The notes below the pieces were generated by a model. The model had not been told where the DNA came from. It searched no databases and saw only the letters and a list, made by a program, of their open reading frames with translations. A stretch of 64,000 nt of DNA from positions 2,966,754 through 3,030,753 of the forward strand of contig NW_022145611.1 in NCBI RefSeq assembly GCF_000002235.5. Direction: 5' to 3'. This document shows positions 21,901 through 33,900 of this stretch, in pieces. Both the position numbers and the translations under genes were made by a program. The DNA is from Strongylocentrotus purpuratus (taxonomy: Eukaryota > Echinodermata > Echinoidea > Camarodonta > Strongylocentrotidae). How positions within the stretch are numbered: position 1 is the stretch's first letter; every line of letters begins with the position of its first letter.

Positions 21901-22284
21901 ATAACCATCTGATTTGGGTCATTTCTTTAATAAAACTGACATTTGTTGTCATTCCCCAATACAGATGGCAACCCAGAGATCTCGTACCGTGGGGGTAAAT
22001 TAGAGCCACAGCGGAACAGCTTTTCGTTACCGACATTTCTCCCCCGATTTTCTTTATTTCGATCTAGATCTAATTTTCTGATTTCTAAATCAGATGTTAA
22101 TTAGGTCGGTATGTCATTTGTCCTAATTACAGTTATCAAAATTTGATAACTCAATATTAAATTGATAATTTACGGACTTACTTATATGAATTATCCAATT
22201 TGTATCTCCGAACGTTCATGCACTCGGAACATAGGGCTATATGACCCGGCGGCCAAAATATTTCCGGGTCAACCTACCAAAACA

Positions 22285-22400
22285 TAGCCAAATGGCCAAT
22301 CAGAGCACTCGTTTCGTGGGAGTTCGTTGGTCAAGCTGGGCTTACTCGTACGTAGCTACGGTAGCTATTGGACGTTCGAAAAGAAAAAATGAATATTCAT
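22285..22400 (+). promoter_or_regulatory. Alternative promoter-like patch with CCAAT boxes
   Basis: Contains ggCCAATcagagc and, about 75 bp downstream, the inverted form gctATTGGacg, in a relatively GC-rich stretch. It could be the core promoter for the gene starting at 24.9 kb. No TATA box or donor site decides the matter. Confidence 0.25.
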
Positions 22401-22654
22401 CAACTAAAACCAAGACGGATAATGTTGTCGACGAGACTTTCTCGGATTAATCATTAATTTAGGATCTAAATGAGCAAGCTATCGTAAGTCAAATAAGCTA
22501 TATAGATCTATATATATGTTATTTTTAATTGTTATTATAATTGCAGCAGTTATGAGGATGTAAAGAGTGAAAATTTCGTTGCATATCTCATTCATCGCGG
22601 TCCGGTCGAACCGAACCATTTGTTCTGTACAGTCCCTCACAGTAAGAGGTCCCC

Positions 22655-23306
22655 ATCCTTCAGTCTCTATAATCGGAGGTCTAGTGGAGCCAGACATAGT
22701 CTCAGTGGAACAACCGACGATTAGAGAGACTGAAGTTTTCGGTCTACGTCTGGCTCCACTAGACCTCCGGTTATAGAGACTGAACGATCGCCTATACCAT
22801 CGTATGTTGAAGATATCACGGCTAGATTTTAGTCGCTAGGCCCCTCCCACAAACATGACAAACTTGCCACGGCCGTATTGTTATGCCCCCAAAATCCCCC
22901 AAAATGTCATTTTACCTCGTCCATATCCAATTTTAAATTAGGCCTAGGCTATAATACATCGGTTCCACTTACTAACTTGATTGAAATAATCTGTTTAATG
23001 GTCCTTTTCAATCAAGTTAGTAAGTGGAACCGATGTATTATAGCCTAGGCCTAATTTAAAATTGGATATGGACGAGGTAAAATGACATTTTGGGGGATTT
23101 TGGGGGATTTTGGGGGCATAACAATACGGCCGTGGCAAGTTTGTAATGTTTGTGGGAGGGGCCTAGCAGCTAAAATCTAGCCGTGATATCTTCAACATAC
23201 GATGGTATAGGCGATCGTTCAGTCTCTATAACCGGAGGTCTAGTGGAGCCAGACGTAGTCTCAGTGGAACAACCGACGATTATAGAGACTGAAGCTTTCG
23301 GTCTAG
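22655..23306. mobile_element. Foldback element with ~250-bp inverted arms
   Basis: Left arm 22,744-22,986 and right arm 23,006-23,258 are near-perfect inverted complements around a spacer of about 19 bp. The right arm is about 10 bp longer because of an extra gggggatttt unit. A further direct repeat of the outer ~75 bp (cagtctctataa...ttagagagactgaa) lies at 22,659-22,736 and 23,219-23,295. No ORF is supported. Related termini occur at 21.8 kb and 49.7 kb, so this is a dispersed MITE-like family. Confidence 0.85.
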
Positions 23307-23721
23307 GTCAATGCGTGAAGAGGGAGGTAAATAAAACCTTAAATGAGTTGGTAATCGCCCCTTCCGGATGAAGCATTACACACTGGCTTCAGAGTTCCTT
23401 AGTAGGTCTAGACTCTTCTTTCTTCTCATACAAAGCACTTTGAAATCGGTCAAGAATTTCACCAAAAATATGAAACTTTGATACTGGGATGGGATGATAC
23501 TGATAGCAATTTGCTTTCCTTCCACGTGTTTCTGATGATAACGAGCTAACGTGCGATTTACATAAAATGCTGGCCTCTAGTCTTAGTCTTACGAGAGTTC
23601 GGGATGTTGGTTCCGGCTGAAATGCAAGTACATGTGGGGTACATGAGAAACAACTTTTTGCTTTGCCAATTTTATACTTACTGTAGACGCTATGATAATA
23701 GTGATTAGTTGAGTATATTAC
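23307..23721. other. Spacer between two elements
   Basis: About 400 bp of unique-looking sequence. I see no supported gene. Confidence 0.4.
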
Positions 23722-24765
23722 TAGGGTGTCTGAACGATTTTTCAATTTTCAATTTGGGATTGTTTTTCACCATTTTTGTTTGATATTTGAATAAAAAATG
23801 TTATCAGAATAATACATTTCAAATTTCAAGTCTCACCGATGTTTCTATCAAAAGTTACAGCCCCTCCAAAACGCTGGTATATTCATATCATTTTGGTCAA
23901 AATCGACGAAAAAGACGTCCACGCAGAGTGATGTTGTTTTGCTAAATTTAGCCAAACAGCTGTATCGCGCGATATGCAAGCGTATGCATATCGTACGCAT
24001 GCTGCTAAGCCAATCCGCGACTTGCAGCTTGAGCTACGCTGTCTCCGCGACATGTGCCATTGACTAGTATGGTTGGCGTTAGTCGCACAATAAACCGGGA
24101 AGTGAATGCACGTTATAGTCAATGGCAATATCGCGGAGATGTCTCCGCGATATTGCCATTGACTATAACGTGTATTCACTTCCGGGTTCTATGCCGCGAA
24201 TGGCCACCCATACTTTCTTTCACTCTAATGTGTAATTGAATTTGGGGTTTCGTTCGTACGCGGAGATGTTACGCGATGTAACCATGGTTTGGACTGAGCG
24301 GAGCGCACGCCCCCTAATTAGCTGATCCACCAAATAGCGAGAAGGGTATTTTTAAACTGTTATTAGTTGTGATCCCTGGGGGCTAGCGAAAAAATAAGCA
24401 CATAGAATTGTTCCTTAGGACTGGGACTACTTATCGATCGGGGCGTCATATCTCAAAAGTGACAAACCTCAGAGTTAGCCAGGACACAATGTTTCAATTG
24501 CTGTTTTGACCAAGATATTTTTAGAATTTCGGGGGCTACGCCCCTTTGGAAATATTGGAATTCACCTGCTCTTTCATATGACACCTCATTTATTGAGTAT
24601 CACCTTCAGGATCACAACAGATAAAGGTTTGAATCTCGAATTGAAAAAAAAAAAATTGACATTTTTTGCATGGTCGCGCAATGCACATAGACTGCATAGG
24701 GATGCGTGTAATCTCTATGGGAAGAATTTTAGCACACAACATCGGGTGCGCGATCAGACACCCTA
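23722..24765 (-). mobile_element. 1.04-kb TIR DNA element, copy 2 (reverse)
   Basis: Reverse complement of the element at 3684-4723 over its full length, including the central palindrome (near 24,090-24,190). It is flanked by its own 7-bp duplication, atattac (23,715-23,721 and 24,766-24,772). Two independent 7-bp duplications confirm the element ends. The two copies differ by scattered substitutions and small indels, including a shorter palindrome tip here. Confidence 0.87.
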
Positions 24766-24856
24766 ATATTACTAGTAGGACACGTTCTTGTGATGTAATG
24801 GCCAAGCTAGCTTAGAAATAACTTAATATGTGTAACCCATTTTTCTTATCTTTCAG

Positions 24857-24953
24857 ATTAAGACTCTTGGGGAGTTAAATGCTGGAATGAATTCTTAGTG
24901 ACGATGGTAGAAAATGGACCCAGTAAATTCAACTTCTTGTGCGATCCTTGAAG
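24857..24953 (+). CDS. PHF7-like exon 1 of coding region (CDS 24914-24953)
   Basis: Acceptor ttatctttcag ends at 24,856 and donor GAAG/GTATT is at 24,953. The CDS starts at ATG 24,914 and codes MDPVNSTSCAILE plus the first base of Gly14. Upstream ATGs exist in the exon. The one at 24,904 (strong context) encodes 15 codons, stops at 24,949-24,951 and overlaps the main start, so it may reduce translation. Confidence 0.75.
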
Positions 24954-27900
24954 GTATTAACAAAATTAATTTTTTATAATTGTTGAAAAAATATATTTTA
25001 CAAATATTCACTTTGCATATATGTCTTGTATTGTAAAAGTAATGTAAGTGATTAGTGTTATTCCAAATTATATCCACCAACAGCAATGATACTGGCAATA
25101 TGTATTTTGTAACATCTTTTAAAGCTACTTTTAATCCAACTCTTTTCATTGTCAGGATGCTGTGTGTTCTGTGATAGTTCTGAACAGTCAATCCAGCGGT
25201 ATGGTAAATTTCTTCATCATGAAGAAAGTGGGATATATGCTCATTACTACTGTATGGTAAGTAGAGTATTTTGATTATGTATGATCTTCATTAGCTTTCA
25301 TTACAAGGATTTGGACAAGATTTCAAATATTACAACCCATCTCCACTCCTACAGAAATGCCCCCCCCCCTGCCCATCCCCCTCTGCAAACTAGAGTTGTG
25401 TAATGTATTAAAGGTACTATGTCCCTTTTGCAGCCAACCTCAAATGCTGTAGAACTATGCAGGAATTATGAATATGTCATGTATGTCCTATCTGTGAAAT
25501 TTAAACTTAAGCAGTGTCCTCATATTCAAATTATGCAAGGGAACCCGTTTACTTGCTAGACTTCACTGTCAGACACTATTGAGTGACTGACTGGCTTTTT
25601 TTCTTCTTTGGTAATAACATACATGAAAAGAGTTGTAAAGGGTACATGAGCATTTGTCTACATCAATAACCCACTTCTTGTGATGGCCAAGATTAAACTG
25701 ATTGAATCTTTGTGCAGCATAAAACGTATGACCATTCGGTACAATTGTCTGAAAATGAAGAGTAAGACTATTACTTTTGGGCTCTATAGCCCTAAAGTCG
25801 ATTTGACAACTAATAGTCTTTATTTTCCCACTTGAAGACATTTTCAAGCCCCACCTTTTTTAGGGAAGTTCTGAATTAGTATTATCTTTCAAATGCAGTT
25901 GGAATTTAAATTTTTCATTTTTTTGGCCTGCAAATGGGACATAGTACCTTTAAAGCTCAAAACCCTGAAATAAACTTTTTAATAATTTTATTACATTTAA
26001 AGTGTGGTTTAAATAACTTTTTGCAGGTTGTCTTCAAGGCATGTTTTGCCTTTTTTGTAATGTACCCCCTTGTTTGTAATCTGTAACTAAGTGTAAATGT
26101 ATGTTGTCTTCAGCAAACAATGACATTTCTGCTATTCTGAACATACCCATATTTTTTGATGATTCTTAAAATGTTATTTAGTACATAGTATCCTTCCTCA
26201 GAATTGCTTTTAGGCAGATCATTTAAGTTTTTTATTTTTACACCTTCTATTTCATCAAAATTATGAAACCATTCTTGTGAGTTTAATAAGAATTTGAAAA
26301 GGGAAAACATATTGAGAAATGGTTATAATATTTATACTTGCAGCTATTTGCTTGTGGACTGAGTCAACGTGGTGAGAGCCATGAAGGGATCGAAGGATTC
26401 TTGATCAAGGATATCTTGGCAGAGAGGAAGCGAGCACAAAAACTGGTAAGTGAACAAATCACAAACTAGAAAATTCCCTGAATTATTTTAGCAATGGAGG
26501 TAATTTCAGCATGAGGATTTTGTCATGCAGAATAATTTTTTCAGAAAAAATAAATAGTTTTTCTCATGTCATACAGAATTAGTCTTCTCTCTCTCTCTAA
26601 ATGCCATATCAATTGACTTTGGCAATCATGCTGTTCCACAACCCTCTGCTCCATCCTTCTCTATTAGCACCACTCCCAGTTCTTTCACTCCTCTCTCTTC
26701 TTACACTTTCTGCACTGTCCATCCAAAGTATCCTTCTTCTTCCCCTACTCCTCCTTCCCACAATTTTCCCTGTCCAAGCAAGATTCTCTAGGCCTTCTTT
26801 AGGTGTAATGTGACCCATGAATTTCAACTGCCTAATCAACATCTCACATATCATTTTCCTTTGCACCCCAGCTCTTCTAAGAACTTCCTCATTACTAACT
26901 TTGTCAGTCCAAGGGATTTTCATAATTCCTCTTAAAAACCATGTTTTGCAACTTTCCAAGCATTTTTTAGTATCAGAGGCTAAAGTCCATGTTTCACTAC
27001 CATACATAAGGACTGGGTAGAGAGAGATAGTCTTGTGACTGTTAATTCCTTATTGTGTTTGAATTTGTATAGGAACACTTTGTATTTTCTTTTAAATTCA
27101 TCTCTCCTTTGTTTTTGTTATGGTATTATAGTGTTGATCTGTTCTTTTGTTCAAATTCATGAATGCATGTGAAACTGAATAAAGTTCAAAATTCTTTTCT
27201 TGTGGTAGAATACAAGTTGTTTTTATTCAGTCATTCATCATTTCCATGTATCCCACTGTGTCCCATGACTGTTTAGAAATGCAAGTACTGCAAGAAGAAA
27301 GGAGCGTCAGTGGGTTGCTCAGTAAGGGCATGTCATCAGATCTACCACTATGGATGCGGAGTAGATGAGGAGGCAATCTTCCTCTTCTATGACAGCTTTG
27401 TGTAAGTTTTCACTGCTTTCTAATCAGCTAAAGATTGCTGGGATTCAAACTATGTTCATAAGGTCAAGAAAAAATGATAGAAACTGTGTAGAGATACTGT
27501 CAGTTGCAGCTGAATAGACCAGTTTAAGGTTACCACAAGTCCAAAATGACCTTGAATATCCACAGATCTTCAAAACATAAAGAGGTCCCAATTTGTACAT
27601 TTTGAAATAATCACTCCTACAGTGATGGAGGTGCTACATAAATATCCTTTGTTTCCCCTTTTCAAAGAATACTTCCACATGTGTATCATGGAGTGCACTG
27701 CTTATGCATACATGAATAATGATTACGTAACTTTCATGAGCACGTATCCAGTATTTTGTCTCCATGTATTTCACAATTTGGTCTGCAATGACCCCTATCT
27801 ACTCATGCTCAGACTGGCTTATTAATCAACGATGCTTAAATGTTATTGCATCACATTTATATAGTTAACAACAAATTTTGAAAAGATTATTGACCAAGAA

Positions 27901-30900
27901 GGTCTTTTAAGTCTACTTATATGTTTACAGTTGATCCATTATAACCTGAGCCCAAATTTTAGAATTTATGAGAGAAAATATTTCAAAATTCCTTTTAAGA
28001 AAAATTTATGAGAGGTGTCGTGGTCCAGTGGTTTAATCACTGATTTGAAATTCAAAGGTTGTGGGTTCAATCCCTGACACAGCACTAATGTCTTTTGGCA
28101 AGGCACTAATCTACATTTGCCACTCCATACCCAGGCATGATGATGGACGCCCTTGTGTTAGTAATTGCCATATGCCCTCACGATGACCATATGGTAGGAA
28201 TACTCCCCAGGGAGTGGAGATGGTGCACATTGTGCCTGAATGAATCTGATGATCGGGGTAATATCTGTAAAGCGCTGAGAGACAGTATTTCGTATTAGGC
28301 GCTATATAAATCCAGACTATTATTTTTTGTGTTTGTTTCTTAAAATTGAATGTGCTTTATGTACATGGGCCATGGTTCCAGAAAAACTTAAAATCTTGGT
28401 CTCCATTTCATTCAGCTAAGTATAAAACTTGTAAGAAAGGAACTTACGATATGTTCAATTGGAATTCTGTGAGAGCTTATAGTTCTGGTTGGAAAGAGAC
28501 ACTTTATATATAGTCTCATATTCTATGAATATAAAAATATATATATGTGCCAGATATTTTTTTGTCCTGTCAATGTTTTCCGATGAATATCAGTGTAGAT
28601 ACTTGAAAGGAATGTAAAATGGAAGCTATCGCTCCTCTGTTACAAGTCATGTTTCTATTAAGTGTATCTATTTATCAACAAGGTTTTTTTGTCTTTCTGG
28701 TTTTTTTCCAAATATTTTATTCGGTACATGAAGCTAAAATGAATGGTATATTTGAGATTGTCTACTCACACAATTGAGAGAATTGAAGATTATCTTTTGA
28801 CTGTTAACGTAGGTCCTACTGTAACAAGCACCGCCCTGTCCAGAAGGTGTTGCCTTCCTCCTGTTCACCAAGCAAAGGAACTTGTCCTATATGTATGGAC
28901 AATGTGGAGACCACACCAAGCAACAGTGTTCTCAAGACACCCTGCTGTAAAGGCTCGTGGCTGCATCGAGACTGTGTCCAGGTTAGTCACCTAAAACTAA
29001 ACACGTTATCTCTTTCTACTGCAAATGCTCCTGTGAAAATTGCTATGCCATCAATTTATAACACTAATTGATTTCCTAAATTTGACCCTTGACCCATCAC
29101 CATACCTTACCCTACAAGTAACCCTAAGACTTACTTAAAACCAATCGCAACTAGTGTTATCTAGACTTCAAATCCCATCTAAGAACCATCCCTTAAATTT
29201 TTTACTTTTCATAACGGGATCCCGGATTGTCTAGGTTCCAGAAAACGCTCATAGTCTTGTCTTTTTAAGGCCTTTTGCCTCCACAACTACCCCTAGCCCT
29301 CGAATCGTCAAAGCTGGTACACCCGGAGCTAGCTAGCTGACTACCCTGTACATGTAAATGAAGATTCCTTGGTCGTCACACTTCCGAATTTTGCAAATGC
29401 TGATTGAATCTTCATCGAAATTCGACATGTTCTTAAAGCATTGAATAACAATGTATTTCTAACTCCAATGGGTGTCTGTTAATTTCCAACATCATAATAA
29501 GCACAAAATATTGAGGGCATAATAGAGTAAATTTGATTAAGATTACAGTTGATTTACACTCGTAGTCTTTTAAAAATTTGTCTGGGAATTTTTACCAAGA
29601 TATAGTCAGCATGAAATGATCTGGAAATCGTCCCTGTACCCTAAAACCGCTGGGAATCTTGTCAAATTTCGGCTCGGTTGACAGCACTATACTAACTGCA
29701 TTATTGCAACCATAACCTTATATCTTTAATAAAGCTAGAACATATGTTAGGTCACTGACTGTAGCCAAAACAATGTTTATTCTTTCTCTAAAATGTCAAA
29801 GGCTCTCCCATTTTTTGACATTTACCTTATTCGTATCAAACACACAGTGCTTAGTTAGTGTTTCCTGAGTACCATATATGAGGTTTTATCTTAATTCTGA
29901 ATGTGCAATTTATGACAATGGATCAATAGATAAAGCAAGGAACTGCATCACTGCATTAAAATATTTCTTGCCATAAAGTGAAATATTGTTCCATTTCTCC
30001 ATGATCCCTATGTTTTGTAATTGATTATCCTCCAGATGCAAGCTCTAAGTGCTGGTTACTTCTTTCGATGTGCCATCTGTAACAATGAGAATGAGTTTCA
30101 GGATGAGATGAAGAAATTTGGGATCTATCTTCCAGAAAAGTAAGTGAAGAAATATATTGAAGTACATGTATATTTATGTCTGATTTTTATATAATAAATA
30201 ATAATAAACGTGGATGTGTAAGGCACTTACTACTGACTACCGTTTTAAAGTGCTTTACAGATATTATTATTACCCCAATTAGCGGATTCATTCACTTACA
30301 CAGTGTGCACTATTTCCACTCCCTGGGAGTTTTTGTACCATTATGGTCACCGTGAGGGCATTTGGCACTTTGTATCACCAAGGTTTTTCGTCATGTAGAT
30401 TAACTTCTTACCAAAGTACAAAGTGCAGTGTTGGGGATCGAACCTACAACCTTCAATTTCCAGTCAAGTATTTGAAATCCTAAATAGGACACCTCTATTG
30501 GTCAAAGTCGCCATGTTGATTTGAAAGATGTAGGAGTACCCTCATGAAAGGAATTGTAAATGCCAGAAAAGTTGCTAAAATATAAGCCTTCGACCCATTC
30601 TATATTCTTTGAAAAATTCATGGCAAAATAAAAGAAGTATACAGATAACTTTGCATGAGTTGAATCTGTTGAGACCACAAAAATTGTTTTACTTATGCGA
30701 AATTTAACTTAGATATAATATTGACTTGTCGATTTATGCAGAGTTAATTATATTTTCATTCTCGTATGGATGTTGATTGATGCAGGAACATCATAACCAT
30801 TTTTGCCTCCAAATACTTTGTTTACTGGTAGTCAAACAGAAAATTAGATATAGCTTTTAGGCTTGCTTCGTTTATGGCCTAAGCATACCCAATGAATTTT

Positions 30901-33900
30901 GACCACTCGTTTTGCAAGATTCTTGGTGTATGGATACTACAGTGAAATAATAAACAAATATACCATGCACTGAGAGGCTCTAGTTGAAATTCTGGATCGA
31001 GGTGGCAGAAATAGTGCTATTTCTGTCGCCGAGGAATCCATAATTTCAACTAGAGGCTAGAAATAGTGCATTATATATTTGTTTTATATTTTTCAAACCA
31101 ACCTTCATGAAAATAATAATGATAATAATAATTATGTTAACTGTCACTGAAGTAGTGTGGAGTGCAGTGAGAGCAGCACAGACGACCAGTACCGAGACCG
31201 CGACCGATAGCACATTGATCTTGATCGATCGCATATATATGACGTCATCCATGGTATAGTGCCATGGTGCTTACTATACCATGGATGACATCACCGTCAC
31301 ATCATAGAAATGTTATGCTCGGTCACATGATGCTATGTTGACCAATCACTGAACAGGATTTCATTGATCAAAAATATAATACGGACTATGTGACTCACTT
31401 TGTTTGCCTTTGTCTTGTCAGGGATGCTGATTGGGAGTCTGGAGGTGGGGCTTACCAGGAGTTGTATGAGAGGCACAACCGATGTGATGTAGATCAATGT
31501 AGATGCCCCAGGGGCAGAAAGTATCACACACAGTCAGGGTAAGACAGTTCATCCTTCATAAGACTGTACAGTGTCTCCTTCTAGTCATGTTTTGCATCAT
31601 CTTTTGATCAAGAATGCTAGGAATAACACATTATACATGAGCAGGGGGGTGTTTCATAAAGCTGTTTGTAAAGTCATGCGTAACTTTACAAACTCTTTAT
31701 GAAACACCTCCCAGAAAGAGCTAAAGTCACACAAAAAAGGTTTGAGTCTATTTCCAGCGCAGTAGGTTGTGCCAGTCACAATAAGAGCAATATAACTGTA
31801 CCTAATCATTAAATTCCTTAAATTAGCAAATAGCTAAAGAGGAAAATTATAATAATTGTTGCCAATTTGAAGAGGGGAAAGAGGTTAATTTAGACCATAA
31901 TAAAACTCTGAACTGCTACGGGTTAAGATGAACACTGAACGTTGCTCAGCATTTGAAGAGGGGAAAGAGGTTAATTTAGACCATAATAAAACTCTGAACT
32001 GCTACAGGTTAAGATGAACACTGAACGTTGCTCAGCATTTGAAGAGGGGAAACAGGTTAATTTAGACCATAATAAAACTCTGAACTGCTACAGGTTTAGA
32101 TGAACACTGAACGTTGCTCAGCATTTGAAGAGGGGAAACAGGTTAATTTAGACCATAATAAAACTCTGAACTGCTATGGGTTAAGATGAACACTGAACGT
32201 TGCTCAGCATTTGAAGAGGGGAAACGGGTTAATTTAGACCATAATAAAACTCTGAACTGCTATGGGTTAAGATGAACACTGAACGTTGCTCAGCATTTGA
32301 AGAGGGGAAAGAGGTTAATTTAGACCATAATAAAACTCTGAACTGCTACGGGTTAAGATGAACACTGAACGTTGCTCAGCATGGCATTTTCTGGTAGAGG
32401 GGTTTATAAGAAGAGGACCATATTGGAAGTTGTGCCTCTAGGAGGGAATCTCATAGAAGTTGAAAATACCAATATGAAGATGCACAACATAATGGTGTAC
32501 TTGTCATAATGCATCTTTGGATGAAATCTAGCTATTCAAAGTTACTACTCTAATGGCCCACTATCCAGTCTGCAAGATTGCTTGTTACCCCTCGTATCTG
32601 CCCTAGTTCATGCCTAAATGCATATGTAAATAGTGTGATTGTGGTATTTAGAACCATCACATCATTGTGGTCCACAAACAAACATTCAAACATGTTAAAG
32701 TGGAACATGAAAGGAGTATAATAACTAATATAAACGAAGCACAAAGTCCCTTTTGGCCAGGCTCCAGGGCTCACCGGAGGGCTCAGGTTCTTAGATGTAC
32801 TCTGGTGCAATCTGAGACGTGTATTTTAAGCATTTTCAAACAAAAACCTGACGCTGATTTTTAAAACCTGTACACTCCAATTCAAACGTGTCGTTGTTAC
32901 ATGTTTAAACCCCTTGTGGAACATCTTGCACAACTTGAAATCTTTTTGTCTTTCAGTCAATGGGAGATTGTACTATGTGATCTATGTGGTTCAGCTGGAT
33001 GCCATGTGTCTTGTGGTGGATTAGTAACTTCTCTAGATGACTGGGCATGCAAGGACTGTACTTCAACCTTCACTAGAGGTAACAATTAGCTCAAATATAA
33101 ACTTTGTTGTGGGTACCTGACTCTCTGCTTTCATCAGGGTTATAAAAGTGAAATTGGTCAAGTTAGGCTAATGGGGAGACCAGATAGCTCAGTCGATGAT
33201 AAAGTGTCTGTTTTTCGATTTTCAGATCGAATACAAGCCAGGCGAATTGATAAAACCTGCGTTGTATGTTAACATGCCCTTGCACTGTTTCATAGATGCG
33301 GAGGAGGTTACAGTGGTGAAATAGTAATAGTAATACTAATAAATATACCCCCAAATATATTGAATCATAAGTGAGTCAAATGCACCAGAACTAATAAAGA
33401 ATGAAGAAATAAATGAACCAACAAATTCAGAATTTCAAGATTGCTGTTGTATTCCACAGTGGCCACAGACTTAGGATAAAATACAAAGGAAATTTAGAAT
33501 TTGGAGGTGAATATATGTTATATAGAATGATGATATGCATTCAATACTTGCAAAATAAAATGATGGGTATTTGTGATCTCAACGTTTGTTTAACTTCTAG
33601 TCACCCGTTTTAATGAGATTCATGTAGCTTTCTGCATCAAATGTGTGTGGCCAAGACAATGGAAACAATGGGTTCGTGCATGGTTGCTTTAATAGATATA
33701 CAGTATGACACACTTTTGTATACGATATACCATAGAAAAAAAGTTGTTGTAGTGCAAGCTTGTGAACATATAGCAGATTACTTAATGTCACATTCTCAGC
33801 CAATTGGAAGCCAATTGGAAGCTCTCGGCCAATTGGAAGCTCGGCCAATTGGAAGCTCTCTGACAAATACCCTGCTTTATATGATGGAAAAATAGGAGAG

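Noticed and set aside
26601-26813. Plus-strand Leu/Pro-rich ORF in intron 3
   Set aside because: Antisense of the LINE fragment, whose minus-strand reading has clear family motifs.
33178-33245. Possible tRNA or SINE head
   Set aside because: Only loose A- and B-box resemblance; no cloverleaf and no matching body or tail.
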